NCBI GenBank assembly: GCA_944385445.1
Contig: CALWXF010000013.1
Span: 1 to 54,703, forward strand
Direction: 5' to 3'
From: an uncultured Oscillospiraceae bacterium
GTDB lineage: Bacteria > Bacillota > Clostridia > Oscillospirales > Oscillospiraceae
Length of the DNA: 54,703 nucleotides
Position numbers and translations under genes: made by a program. Of the stretch, positions 32,235 through 41,581 are shown in pieces; position 1 is the stretch's first letter; every line of letters begins with the position of its first letter. Below the pieces are notes generated by a model, which was given only the letters and a program-made list of their open reading frames with translations, searched no databases and was not told the DNA's origin.

Positions 32235-34517
32235 TTGAAACGACAAGAATGGAAGCGTTTGCTCCGCAATCCGCTGCTGTTGGTGGTGATGGTGGCCATT
32301 ATCGCCATTCCCACCATCTACACCACCCTGTTTTTGGGCTCCATGTGGGACCCCTACGGGAACGTGGAGCATTTGCCGGTGGCGGTGGTGAATCTGGACC
32401 AGTCGGTGACAGTGGAGGGGGAGACCTATGACATTGGGCAGTCCCTGGTGGACAACCTGAAAGAGGAGCCTGCTCTGGACTTCCACTTCATGGGCCAGGA
32501 GGAGGCCCAGGAGGGGCTGGCGGACGGCACCTACTACATGGTCATCACCATCCCGGAGGACTTCTCCCAGCGGGCCGCCTCCATCACGGCGGAACACCCC
32601 CAGACCATGGAGTTGAAGTACGAGACCAACCCCGGCACCAACTACATCGCCTCCAAGCTGGGGGAGAGCGCCATGAAGGAGATGGAGCTGGGGGTGCGGG
32701 AGGAAGTGACCCGCACCTACGCCGCCACCATGCTGGAGCAGATTGGCGTGGTGGGAGACGGCATGGCCCAGGCCGCTGACGGCAGCGGCGAGCTGAAAGA
32801 CGGGGCAAACACCCTCACCCAGGGGGCAGCGTCCCTCACTGACTATCTGGGTCAGCTGTCCCAGAGCTCTCTCACCTTTGTGGACGGCTCCCAGCGGCTG
32901 AGCCAGGGCCTGGGCGAGTATCTGGCAGGGGTGACCCAGGTGGCAGAGGGCAGCGGAGCCCTCAACGACGGCGCCAAACAGCTGGAGGACGGGCTGGGCC
33001 AGCTCCAGCAGGCCACCCAGCCCCTCACCCAGGGGGTGGAGCAGCTGCAAGAGGGGGCCCAGAATTTGGCCCAGGGAGCCGGACAGGCGGCCAATAGCAG
33101 CGGCACCCTGTCCCTGGGCGCTGCCCAGGTGGATGAGAGCCTGGGGGCCCTCCTGGCGGGCCTCCAGACCCTGCAAAGCCAGACCGCCAACCTGCCCCAG
33201 AACGCCCAGGAGCTGGCCGATGGGGCCAAGCAGTTGGAGCAGGGCCTACAGGGGCTGTCCCTGGCCATCCAGAGCGGGCAGGTGAGTGGGGCGCAGCTGC
33301 AAGCCCTGGTGGGTCAGCTGCAACAGGGGGCGGACCAGCTGTCCCAGGGGCTGGGCCAGCTCAGCCAGCAGGCCCCCGCCCTCACCCAGGGCATCTCTCA
33401 GGCCGCCCAGGGGGCCGGACAGCTGAAAGACCAGGGCACCGCTCCCCTGCGCTCCGGCGCTGCCCAGCTGCAACAGGGCCTCAACACCCTGGCCCAGGGC
33501 AGTGAGACCCTATCTCAAGGCGTGACCCAGATGCAGGGCCAGCTCCCCGCCCTCACCCAGGGGGTGGATAAGCTGTACCAGGGCGCCGCCCAGCTCCACC
33601 AGGGCACCCAGAGTCTGGTGGACGGCGCAGGTCAGCTCCTGGACAACCAGGCCCAGCTGACCCAGGGCATGGACGCCCTCACCCAGGGCTCGGTGCAGAT
33701 TCAGGACGCCGCCGGGCAGCTGCACCAGGGGGCCCAGACCCTCACCGACGGGGCCCAGGCTCTGGCCGACGGAGCGGCCACCCTCCAGGACAAGCTGGCA
33801 GAGGGCGCCCAGGAGATCGCCGACACCAACACGGGAGACGAGGTGGCGGACATGATGGCCGCTCCGGTGGACACCCAGGAGCGCCAGCTCACCCAGGTGC
33901 CCAACAACGGCCACGGCATGGCCCCCTACATGATGTCGGTGGCTCTGTGGGTGGGCTGCATCGCCTTTAGCCTGATGTACCCCCTGACCCAGTACAGCGG
34001 GGAGTTGAAAAGCGGCTTTGCCTGGTGGCGGAGCAAGGCCTCGGTGCTGTACACCGTGGCCATCCTGGAGGCCCTGGTGATGCTGGGCAGCCTCCACCTG
34101 TTCAATGGGTTCCAGCCCGTGGACTGGGGCCGCACGGTGCTGGTGGCCCTGGTGGCCGCCCTCACCTTCATGTCGGTGATGTACTTCTTCACCTGCCTGA
34201 TGGGCAAGGTGGGCAGCTTCTTAATGCTCATCTTCATGGTACTCCAGCTGGCGGGCTCGGTGGGCACCTATCCCCTGGAACTGTCCGGCTCCTTCGTCCC
34301 CGCCCTCAACGGCTGGGTGCCCTTCACCTACACCGTGCGGGCCTTCCGCAGCGCCATTGCCGGAGGCCAGGACCTCACGGGATGCCTGTTGTATCTGGCG
34401 GTGTGGCTGGTGGTGTTCACCGCCCTGACGCTGGTGGTGTTCCAGGTGCGTACCCGCAGAATTCGCAAAGGTCAGCCCACCCTGATGGTGTGGCTGGAAG
34501 AGCACAGCCTGGCATAA
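32235..34517 (+). CDS. YhgE/Pip family membrane protein (ABC-2-like)
   Basis: About 760 residues from TTG 32235 (GGAAGGAAGGG 7 nt upstream); ATG 32202 lies inside the operator palindrome and has no ribosome site. The N-terminus MKRQEWKRLLRNPLLLVVM leads into span 1 and the family block IYTTLFLGSMWDPYGN. A long outer segment follows, of which about 180-530 is a repetitive Gln/Gly/Leu/Ala helical region with recurring QLxxGAxxLxxG units (coiled coil-like). The C-terminal part has five spans (about 560-745), ending in TLVVFQVRTRRIRK. This family includes phage infection protein Pip and YukE/EsaA relatives; several neighbours of TetR genes act in drug or solvent efflux. Function here is inferred. 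Confidence 0.9.
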   Translation: MKRQEWKRLLRNPLLLVVMVAIIAIPTIYTTLFLGSMWDPYGNVEHLPVAVVNLDQSVTVEGETYDIGQSLVDNLKEEPALDFHFMGQEEAQEGLADGTYYMVITIPEDFSQRAASITAEHPQTMELKYETNPGTNYIASKLGESAMKEMELGVREEVTRTYAATMLEQIGVVGDGMAQAADGSGELKDGANTLTQGAASLTDYLGQLSQSSLTFVDGSQRLSQGLGEYLAGVTQVAEGSGALNDGAKQLEDGLGQLQQATQPLTQGVEQLQEGAQNLAQGAGQAANSSGTLSLGAAQVDESLGALLAGLQTLQSQTANLPQNAQELADGAKQLEQGLQGLSLAIQSGQVSGAQLQALVGQLQQGADQLSQGLGQLSQQAPALTQGISQAAQGAGQLKDQGTAPLRSGAAQLQQGLNTLAQGSETLSQGVTQMQGQLPALTQGVDKLYQGAAQLHQGTQSLVDGAGQLLDNQAQLTQGMDALTQGSVQIQDAAGQLHQGAQTLTDGAQALADGAATLQDKLAEGAQEIADTNTGDEVADMMAAPVDTQERQLTQVPNNGHGMAPYMMSVALWVGCIAFSLMYPLTQYSGELKSGFAWWRSKASVLYTVAILEALVMLGSLHLFNGFQPVDWGRTVLVALVAALTFMSVMYFFTCLMGKVGSFLMLIFMVLQLAGSVGTYPLELSGSFVPALNGWVPFTYTVRAFRSAIAGGQDLTGCLLYLAVWLVVFTALTLVVFQVRTRRIRKGQPTLMVWLEEHSLA

Positions 34518-34528
34518 TTGAACCGATT

Positions 34529-34562
34529 AAAAGCCCCGGGATAGAAATCCCGGGGCTTTTTG
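34529..34562 (+). terminator. Rho-independent terminator of the YhgE/Pip gene
   Basis: 14-bp stem (AAAAGCCCCGGGAT / ATCCCGGGGCTTTT), 4-nt loop, then a T. Confidence 0.9.
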
Positions 34563-34599
34563 GCGTATTCTGACTTTCTAATCATCTGCGGTGCAGGCT

Positions 34600-35340
34600 T
34601 TCCAGCCTGGTTTTACGCTCCGCTGGGGCCCCTCTAGCCCTCCCAGAGGTGCGCTGGCAGACAGGCTCCAAACCGCTTGTGGAAGTCTTGTTCTCCTGTG
34701 GTTCCTTACGCAGGCTTGCCAGCCTGGTGGGGACGCTCCCCGCTGGGGGTTCCTTTTGCTCGGTCAAAAGGAACCAAAACCCGCTTAGGGCGTTCCCCCC
34801 TAAGGACCCCCCTGGGGTACGAGGCTGCCCCTGCGTCAGGCCTAAGTTCGGCCCGTCACCCTTGCTGTGGCCCCTGTTTGTGCCACCACACCAGGCCCCC
34901 TGGGCAGCTGGCCCTATGGCTGGGTGGTTTCCACCTCCGGGCCTCCTCTGGTGGAGCGGTGTTGCCACCGCCGTCAGCCAGGCTACCGATCGCTGGGAAC
35001 AGCGGCTCACCAGGGTAAGGCCCTGGCGGTAGAAGCACAATTGTTCCACAGAAGTATGCGCTTTCTGTGGAAGTTCCATGCAGCCCATGTGCCCCCACCG
35101 GGCCAAGGGCCGAACAGAGAAAGGCGCACTCTCCACCCAGTACCGCGGGGTGGATTCCACAAGGCGGGGGAAGGCCCCGCCTTTGGCGATTCTTTCCCCT
35201 CTTTCTCATCGCTGAGAAAGGGGGCCCAGCGGAGCGTCCCACCCGGCTGGCAAGCCTGAATCAGGTCGTTCAGAAGAACACCTCTTCCGTCTGCCTAACG
35301 ACAGACAGACCCCCTGACTCAGGAGAGCCTTTGGGCTGCA
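34600..35340. repeat. Composite hairpin repeat, copy 4 (inverted E, D, C, B remnant)
   Basis: No gene is supported. Order is E (34716-34835, stem GGTTCCTTTT / AAAAGGAACC at 34748-34775), D (about 34930-35035, GGGCAGCTGGCCC and a CAGGGTAAGGCCCTGG part), C (35135-35240, stem CTTTCTCA / TGAGAAAG extended by CCCC / GGGG) and a worn B module (35277-35335). Orientation is opposite to copy 1. Confidence 0.82.
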
Positions 35341-35345
35341 AAAGC

Positions 35346-35381
35346 GCAAAAAAAGGGCTCTGCTTAAAGCAGAGCCCTTTG
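35346..35381 (-). terminator. Rho-independent terminator of gap
   Basis: Minus-strand stem AAAGGGCTCTGCTT / AGCAGAGCCCTTT with a 2-3 nt loop, then a run of Ts, about 12 nt after the gap stop codon. Confidence 0.9.
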
Positions 35382-35392
35382 AAATGGTTTTC

Positions 35393-36415
<1,023 letters not shown>

Positions 36416-36449
36416 TTATAAAATTGGATGATCGCGTTTGCGCAAGGCT

Positions 36450-36478
36450 ATTATACATCACATTCCAGCCAAATGGAA
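36450..36478 (-). promoter_or_regulatory. Promoter of gap
   Basis: Minus-strand TATAAT (36450-36455) with a weak -35 TTCCAT 17 bp upstream. The AT palindrome at 36487-36500 begins 9 bp further upstream and could be an operator or UP element. Confidence 0.6.
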
Positions 36479-36746
36479 GGGGGTTGTGAAAAATTTTTCA
36501 AAGTTTCTTTCTCCTGGGCACTCATGGAACATCTGGCTTGAGAAAGCCGAGAAAAATCCGACATTTCAACAAAAACACCGTCTGAAATCAGTGGCTTTCT
36601 TGCGCCGCAAAAGAGAGAAAACGGCAAAAAATGGGGATATCATCCAGGCCAAACACGTCAAATAGTCCAAAAAATTTGTAGCATCCCGGGATGTGGTTGC
36701 AAAATTTGTGCACCCGCTCCCCCTGGCCCACCAGCCCCGGCCGCCC

Positions 36747-36776
36747 TTGACAGTGCAGGGAGTGGGGGAATATAAT
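36747..36776 (+). promoter_or_regulatory. Sigma-A promoter of the CLC gene
   Basis: TTGACA, 18-bp spacer, TATAAT; the leader is only about 30 nt. Confidence 0.85.
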
Positions 36777-36812
36777 CGAATCCACCAATGAAACCGTAAA
36801 GGGCGGGAGGAT

Positions 36813-38078
36813 ATGAGAGAAAAAGTGAGGAATTTCTGGGGCAGAGTCCGCCCCACGGCGGGGGCCTGGGTCCACTGGACCGTGTTGGCGGCGCTCACGG
36901 GGGTGGTATGCGGGGCGGCGGGGTCCGCCTTTTCTCATGCCATCACTCTGGTGACCGCATGGCGGGGGCAGCACCCCTGGCTGCTCTTTTGTATGCCCCT
37001 GGCGGGCCTGGCCATTGTGTGGCTCTACCAGGTCTGCGGCATGGAAAATGACAGCGGCACCAACCAGATCATCGCCAGCGTGCGCTCCGGCCAGCGGCCG
37101 CCCCTGCGCCTGGCCCCCCTCATCTTCATCGGCTCGGTGCTCACCCACCTCACCGGCGGCAGTGCGGGCCGGGAGGGAGCGGCCCTGCAAATCGGCGGCA
37201 GTCTGGCCTGCCAGGTGGGCCAGCGGCTCCACCTGGGGGAGCGTCAGATGAACGTGGAGGTGATGTGCGGCATGAGCGGCCTGTTTGCCGCCCTGTTTGG
37301 CACCCCCCTCACCGCCACCGTGTTTGCCATGGAGGTGGTGAGCGTGGGTATCGTCCACTACTCCGCCTTTTTCCCCTGTCTGCTCACCGCCTTGGTGTCC
37401 ACGGGGGTCACCGTCCTGCTGGGGGTGGAGGGGGAGCACTACACCCTGTCCGCCATTCCCACCCTGGAGGCGGCATCCCTGGCCCAGATCGGGGTGCTGG
37501 GAGTGGGATGCGCCCTGCTGGCCATCACCTTCTGCGTGGTGGTGCACCAGACCGGGCACTGGTACGCCCACACCTTCCCCAATCCCTATCTGCGGGCCGT
37601 GGTGGGCGGCGTGCTGGTGGTGGCCATCAGCCTGCTGGAGGGCAGCGGCGACTACAACGGGGCAGGGGGGCACATCATCGCCCTGGCGGTGGATGCGGGC
37701 ACCGTCCACGTCCCCTGGGCCTTTGCGTTGAAGCTGCTGCTCACCGCCCTCACCCTGGGGGCGGGCTACCGGGGCGGCGAGATCGTGCCCACCTTCTTTG
37801 TGGGTGCCACCTTTGGCTGTGCCGTGGCCCCGCTGCTGGGGGTGGACCCGGGCTTCGGGGCGGCGGTGTGTATGATCGCCCTGTTCTGCGGGGTGGTGAA
37901 CTGCCCTCTGGCCAGCATCTTTTTGAGCGTGGAGCTGTTCGGCAGTGAGGGCCTTCTGTTCTTTGCCCTGGCCTGTGCCCTCAGCTACCTGCTCAGCGGC
38001 AAGTTCTCCCTGTACTCCAGCCAGAAAATTGTCTATTCCAAGCTGGAGCCCCGGTTTATTGACGAACACGCACACTAA
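36813..38078 (+). CDS. CLC-family anion transporter, probably CLC-F (fluoride/proton antiporter) type
   Basis: 421 residues with 10-12 membrane segments. The gating glutamate is in GGSAGREGAALQIGG (about residues 115-129). The first selectivity segment reads DSGTNQI rather than the chloride-type GSGIP, and the block RLAPLIFIGSVLTHLTGGSAGREG together with YRGGEIVPTFFVGATFG resembles the CLC-F subgroup that expels fluoride. From memory of that subgroup the match is better than to chloride exchangers. ATG 36813 follows GGGAGGAT. No CBS domains. A bidirectional terminator follows. A plain chloride transporter is the alternative. Confidence 0.85.
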   Translation: MREKVRNFWGRVRPTAGAWVHWTVLAALTGVVCGAAGSAFSHAITLVTAWRGQHPWLLFCMPLAGLAIVWLYQVCGMENDSGTNQIIASVRSGQRPPLRLAPLIFIGSVLTHLTGGSAGREGAALQIGGSLACQVGQRLHLGERQMNVEVMCGMSGLFAALFGTPLTATVFAMEVVSVGIVHYSAFFPCLLTALVSTGVTVLLGVEGEHYTLSAIPTLEAASLAQIGVLGVGCALLAITFCVVVHQTGHWYAHTFPNPYLRAVVGGVLVVAISLLEGSGDYNGAGGHIIALAVDAGTVHVPWAFALKLLLTALTLGAGYRGGEIVPTFFVGATFGCAVAPLLGVDPGFGAAVCMIALFCGVVNCPLASIFLSVELFGSEGLLFFALACALSYLLSGKFSLYSSQKIVYSKLEPRFIDEHAH

Positions 38079-38116
38079 AAAAACTCCCTGGAAGCGGTGC
38101 TTCCAGGGAGTTTTTC
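38079..38116. terminator. Bidirectional terminator between clc and obgE
   Basis: 17-bp perfect stem starting AAAAACTCCCTGGAAGC with a 3-nt loop; A run on the left, Ts on the right. It abuts the obgE stop codon (38117). Confidence 0.93.
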
Positions 38117-39400
38117 TCACTTTTGGTACTCGAATTCCAGGTTGTACAGGCACACCAGGTCGCCGTCGGTGACGCCTTTGGCCTCCATCTGGTCGAAGAC
38201 GCCCGCTTCCCGCAGCCGCTTGTCGAACCAGTTGCGGCTCTCGTAGTCGGAGAAGTTGACGTTGGCCATAAGCTGGCGCAGCCAGGGCCCGTCCACCAGC
38301 CAGGTGCCGTCCTCGTCCCGGGTGATCTCCAGGGGGGCGGAGGTGTCCACCTCGGGGGGACGCTCCACAAAGGTGGGCTCGAAGACCAGGATGGGGGGCA
38401 GGTGAGCCAGCTCGTCGGCGGCAGCGTACATCAGCTCTTTGGTGCCCTGGTGGGTGGCAGCGGACATCTCAAAGAGTCGGCAGCCCTTGGCCTCCACATG
38501 GGCCCGCAGCCGCTCCAGCAGCTCGGGGTCCTCCATCACGTCCACCTTGTTGGCAGCCACCAGCATTTTGCGGCTGGCCAGCTCGGGGGACCACTGCTCC
38601 AGCTCGGTGCAGATGGTGTCGAAGTCCTCCACTGGGTCCCGGCCCTCGCTGCCGGACACGTCCACCACATGGATGAGCAGGCGGCAGCGGTCAATGTGGC
38701 GCAAAAAGTCGTGGCCCAAGCCGGCGCCCTCTGCGGCGCCCTCGATGATGCCGGGGATGTCGGCCAGCACGAAGGAGCGGCCCTCCTCCATGGGCACCAC
38801 GCCCAGGTTGGGGAAGAGGGTGGTGAAGTGGTAGTTGGCGATCTTGGGCTGGGCACGGGTGACCACGCTCAAGAGGGTGGACTTGCCCACGTTGGGGAAG
38901 CCCACCAGGCCCACATCGGCCAGCAGCTTCAGCTCCAGGATGACGTCCCGCTCCTGCCCGGGCAGGCCGGCCTTGGCAAACCGGGGCACCTGGCGGGTGG
39001 GGGTGGCAAAGTGCTGGTTGCCCCAGCCGCCCTTGCCGCCACGGGCCAGCACAAAGGGCTTGTCGTCGGACATGTCGCAGATGATCTCTTTGGTCTCGGC
39101 GTCCCGCACCACGGTGCCACGAGGCACCTTGATGACCAGGTCCGCCCCGTCCTTGCCGGTGCAGCGCTTGCCGCTGCCGTTCATGCCGGTTTCAGCCACA
39201 TACTTGCGCTTGTAGCGGAAGTCCATGAGGGTGGACATGTGGGGGTCCACGGTGAGGACGATGTTGCCGCCCCGTCCGCCGTCGCCGCCGTCGGGACCGC
39301 CAGCGGCCACGTATTTCTCCCGGTGGAAGGAGACGGCGCCGCCGCCGCCCGCCCCGGCCCGCACCAGGATTCGGGCGGTATCAATGAATTGATTGGCCAT
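38117..39400 (-). CDS. obgE: GTPase ObgE
   Basis: 427 residues. The Gly-rich Obg fold occupies about 1-158 (RAGAGGGGAVSFHREKY, GGPDGGDGGRGG). The G domain starts with GFPNVGKST at 167-175, then DIPGIIEGA (G3) and NKVD (G4). The C-terminal OCT domain (about 345-427) is present (LVDGPWLRQLMANVNFSDYES), as in Firmicutes. Obg is essential and links 50S ribosome assembly to nutrient state and, in spore formers, to sporulation onset. ATG 39400 has GGAGGTG 6 nt upstream. It lies downstream of rplU-prp-rpmA as in most bacteria, but a terminator and a hairpin array separate it from rpmA. Confidence 0.97.
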   Translation of the reverse strand: MANQFIDTARILVRAGAGGGGAVSFHREKYVAAGGPDGGDGGRGGNIVLTVDPHMSTLMDFRYKRKYVAETGMNGSGKRCTGKDGADLVIKVPRGTVVRDAETKEIICDMSDDKPFVLARGGKGGWGNQHFATPTRQVPRFAKAGLPGQERDVILELKLLADVGLVGFPNVGKSTLLSVVTRAQPKIANYHFTTLFPNLGVVPMEEGRSFVLADIPGIIEGAAEGAGLGHDFLRHIDRCRLLIHVVDVSGSEGRDPVEDFDTICTELEQWSPELASRKMLVAANKVDVMEDPELLERLRAHVEAKGCRLFEMSAATHQGTKELMYAAADELAHLPPILVFEPTFVERPPEVDTSAPLEITRDEDGTWLVDGPWLRQLMANVNFSDYESRNWFDKRLREAGVFDQMEAKGVTDGDLVCLYNLEFEYQK

Positions 39401-39429
39401 GGTAGGCACCTCCATTCGATATGGGCCGA

Positions 39430-39666
39430 AAAAGGCCGAAGGCCTTTTCCGACCGGATTTGCATGGGAGCCGAGGTCTAAAAAGCCCTCGGCAGAGTTTC
39501 CCCGCCTCCAGGCGGGGAAATAAATTAAAATCATGTCTTTTCCCAGGACATGCGCATGGGAAAAGACACTTCTCAGCCCGCCAGTGTGGAATTGGGTCGT
39601 CCTTTGACCCAATTATGCATGCAGCGGGCTGCAAACCCTCGATGGAAATGCTGGCATTTCCATCGA
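39430..39666. repeat. Array of six hairpins between rpmA and obgE
   Basis: In order: AAAAGGCC/GGCCTTTT (39430-39448), GCCGAGG/CCTCGGC (39469-39492), TTTCCCCGCC/GGCGGGGAAA (10 bp, 39497-39520), TGTCTTTTCCCA/TGGGAAAAGACA (12 bp, 39534-39568), AGCCCGC/GCGGGCT enclosing AATTGGGTC/GACCCAATT (39575-39630), and TCGATGGAAATG/CATTTCCATCGA (12 bp, 39639-39666). The stems are perfect and unrelated to each other. This is the 5' region of obgE; the last hairpin runs into the rpmA terminator. Confidence 0.85.
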
Positions 39667-39707
39667 CTAAAAAACGTCCCGGACAAGAGCTATGTCCGGG
39701 ACGTTTT
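39665..39707 (-). terminator. Rho-independent terminator of the rplU-prp-rpmA operon
   Basis: Minus-strand 15-bp perfect stem (AAAACGTCCCGGACA / TGTCCGGGACGTTTT), 7-nt loop, followed by TTTTTTAG. It starts 8 nt after the rpmA stop. Confidence 0.92.
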
Positions 39708-39714
39708 AACAGCA

Positions 39715-39999
39715 TTACTGAGCGATCTCGTACACGGAGACCTTCTTGCGGTCCTTGCCCATGCGCTCGAACTTCACCTTGCCGTCCACCAGGGCGAACA
39801 GGGTGTCGTCGGAGCCCTTACCCACGTTGTTACCGGGGTGGATGTGGCTGCCGCGCTGACGAACCAGAATGTTGCCGGCCAGAACGAACTGACCGTCGGC
39901 ACGCTTCACGCCCAGGCGCTTGGACTCGGAGTCACGGCCGTTCTTGGTGGAGCCGCCGCCCTTCTTGTGAGCGAAGAGCTGGATGTTGATCTTCAGCAT
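39715..39999 (-). CDS. rpmA: Ribosomal protein bL27 (with cleaved N-terminal extension)
   Basis: 94 residues. [24 protein letters not shown] shows the Firmicutes-type extension: the residues up to QLF are removed by the protease Prp so that AHKKG becomes the mature N-terminus that reaches the peptidyl-transferase centre. The rest ([35 protein letters not shown]) is typical L27. The prp gene is immediately upstream in the same operon. Confidence 0.97.
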   Translation of the reverse strand: MLKINIQLFAHKKGGGSTKNGRDSESKRLGVKRADGQFVLAGNILVRQRGSHIHPGNNVGKGSDDTLFALVDGKVKFERMGKDRKKVSVYEIAQ

Positions 40000-40036
40000 A
40001 AGTCGTTACCGTCCTTTCTAAAAGGTGATTGGGGAC

Positions 40037-40381
40037 TTAGTCCTCGTCATCATCGTCCAGCAGAACGATGAGATTGTCGGGGTATTCCTGGCTGAGCGCC
40101 TGGAGATAGACCATCAAGCCAACCATCAGATTCTGGCTGGTGTGCTCATTTCCCTCGCTCAGGCCGGTGGGAAGCCGCAGGGACAGGTGGGCTTCCTCCT
40201 CCTTGACCTTTACCGGCGCTCCCAGACCCAGCACCTCATTCAAAGTGCACTCCAGAAGTCCCACGGTAGAGGAGATGGCGGCGCAGACGATGTCGGACCC
40301 GGCATCGGCGTAGCCGCTGTGTCCATCCACCACAACGCCGTCCATACGGCCATTGCTTGCGTGGAATGTGACGGTGGTCAT
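40037..40381 (-). CDS. prp: Ribosomal-processing cysteine protease Prp
   Basis: 114 residues (YsxB family). The catalytic His and Cys lie in GHSGYADAGSDIVCAAIS (His20-region and Cys about residue 33). It trims the N-terminal extension of L27. The protein ends in an acidic tail (LLDDDDED). TAGGAGG precedes the ATG. Position between rplU and rpmA is the conserved Firmicutes order. Confidence 0.94.
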   Translation of the reverse strand: MTTVTFHASNGRMDGVVVDGHSGYADAGSDIVCAAISSTVGLLECTLNEVLGLGAPVKVKEEEAHLSLRLPTGLSEGNEHTSQNLMVGLMVYLQALSQEYPDNLIVLLDDDDED

Positions 40382-40396
40382 ATGGCGCCTCCTAAA

Positions 40397-40708
40397 TTAG
40401 GCGTTGACCTTGGTGATCTCCACCTTGGTGTAGGGCTGACGATGACCCTGACGACGGCGGTAGTTCTTCTTGGGCTTGTACTTGAAGACCAGCACCTTCT
40501 TGCCCTTGCCGTTCTTCACCACGTTGGCGGTGACGGAGGCACCCTCCACAACGGGAGCGCCGAAGGTAGCGCTGTCGCCGTTCAGGACAGCCAGAACCTT
40601 GTCGAAGGTGATGGAGCTACCGGCCTCGGCATCCAGCTTCTCGATGTAGAGGACGTCGCCCTCGGTCACCTTGTACTGCTTGCCGCCGGTCTCGATGATT
40701 GCGTGCAT
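40397..40708 (-). CDS. rplU: Ribosomal protein bL21
   Basis: 103 residues beginning [25 protein letters not shown] and ending [16 protein letters not shown], both diagnostic of L21, a 23S rRNA-binding protein of the large subunit. The start was set at ATG 40708; an upstream in-frame start three codons away adds nothing. The leader before it (about 85 nt) has a GAAGCG / CGCTTC stem that may take part in autoregulation. Confidence 0.96.
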   Translation of the reverse strand: MHAIIETGGKQYKVTEGDVLYIEKLDAEAGSSITFDKVLAVLNGDSATFGAPVVEGASVTANVVKNGKGKKVLVFKYKPKKNYRRRQGHRQPYTKVEITKVNA

Positions 40709-40797
40709 ACTTTGCACCTGCCTTTCCTTTATTACGGGCTCGCTGTCGGGGGAGGAAGCGAACGCTTCACTTATGTCCCATTCAAAGCGGCTTTGAC

Positions 40798-40826
40798 ATT
40801 ATATCAACGCCTGGGGGCGTTGTCAA
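40798..40826 (-). promoter_or_regulatory. Consensus sigma-A promoter of the rplU operon
   Basis: Minus-strand TTGACA, 17-bp spacer, TATAAT: a perfect match at both hexamers, fitting a highly expressed ribosomal operon. The spacer holds an ACGCCCCCAGGCGTT inverted repeat. Confidence 0.93.
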
Positions 40827-40904
40827 TGGTTTTCTCTCAATTTCTGAAAGAAAAGCATTGTCTTTTTTCTCTTTCTCTGGAGGCCTGTCCTTCGACCATT
40901 TCTC

Positions 40905-41550
40905 AGGCACAGACTAGCGCCCCCGCCGGGGACGCTCCCGGCCAAAGGCTCCCCCTGAGTCAGGGGTTGTCCGTCTAACCGTCCCTGTTTCCGGCTTGCC
41001 AGCCTGGTGGGGACGCTTCCCGCTGGGGGTTCCTTTTGACTGGCCAAAAGGAACGAAAAGCCACTTAGGGCGTTCCCCCCTAAGGACCTCCCTTAGGGTA
41101 CGAGGCTGCCCCTGCGTCAAGGCTATGTTCGGCCCGTCACCCTTGCTGTGGCGCCTGGTCATGCCACCACACCAGGCTACCTTGGGCAGCCGGCCCTACA
41201 ACCAGGCAGTTTCCACATCCGGGCCTACCCTGGAAGAGCGGCGTTCCCGCCGCCGGAAGCCGGGCCCCCGATAGCTGGGAACAGCGGCACACCAGGGTAA
41301 GGCCCTGGGGGCAGAAGGATTATGTTTCAGAAAAGTAGGTATGTTTGGTAGAAGTTCCATGCTATCTATGTGACCCCACCAGTCCAAGGGCCGAAAATAG
41401 GAAGGTGCATACTCCACCCAGTACCGCGGGGTGGATTCCACAAGGCGGGGGAAGGCCCCGCCTTTGGTGGTCTTTGGTTCCTTTCTGGCAGCAGAAAGGA
41501 ACCCCCAGCGGGGAGCGCGTTCCCCAGGCTTACAAGCCTGAAAAAGCCCC
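40905..41550. repeat. Composite hairpin repeat, copy 5 (inverted B, E, D, C)
   Basis: No gene is supported. B remnant near 40944-40975 (AAAGGCTCCCCCTGAGTC), E (40985-41130, stem GGTTCCTTTT / AAAAGGAAC at 41028-41054), D (about 41225-41315, GGGAACAGCGG and CCAGGGTAAGGCCCTGG), C (41400-41510, stem GGTTCCTTTCTG / CAGAAAGGAACC at 41476-41503). The C stem here differs from copies 1 and 3 at matched positions on both arms. Confidence 0.82.
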
Positions 41551-41581
41551 CCAAAGCCAATACAGCTTTGAGGGACTCCAT

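Noticed and set aside
36438-36665. 75-residue basic protein upstream of the CLC gene
   Set aside because: No ribosome site, overlaps the gap promoter and palindrome, and composition resembles non-coding AT-rich DNA.
36777-36812. Fluoride riboswitch before the CLC gene
   Set aside because: The leader after the promoter is only about 30 nt and lacks the crcB motif.
39420-39670. CRISPR array in the obgE upstream hairpins
   Set aside because: The palindromes differ from each other in sequence and spacing, and there are no constant repeats or spacers.
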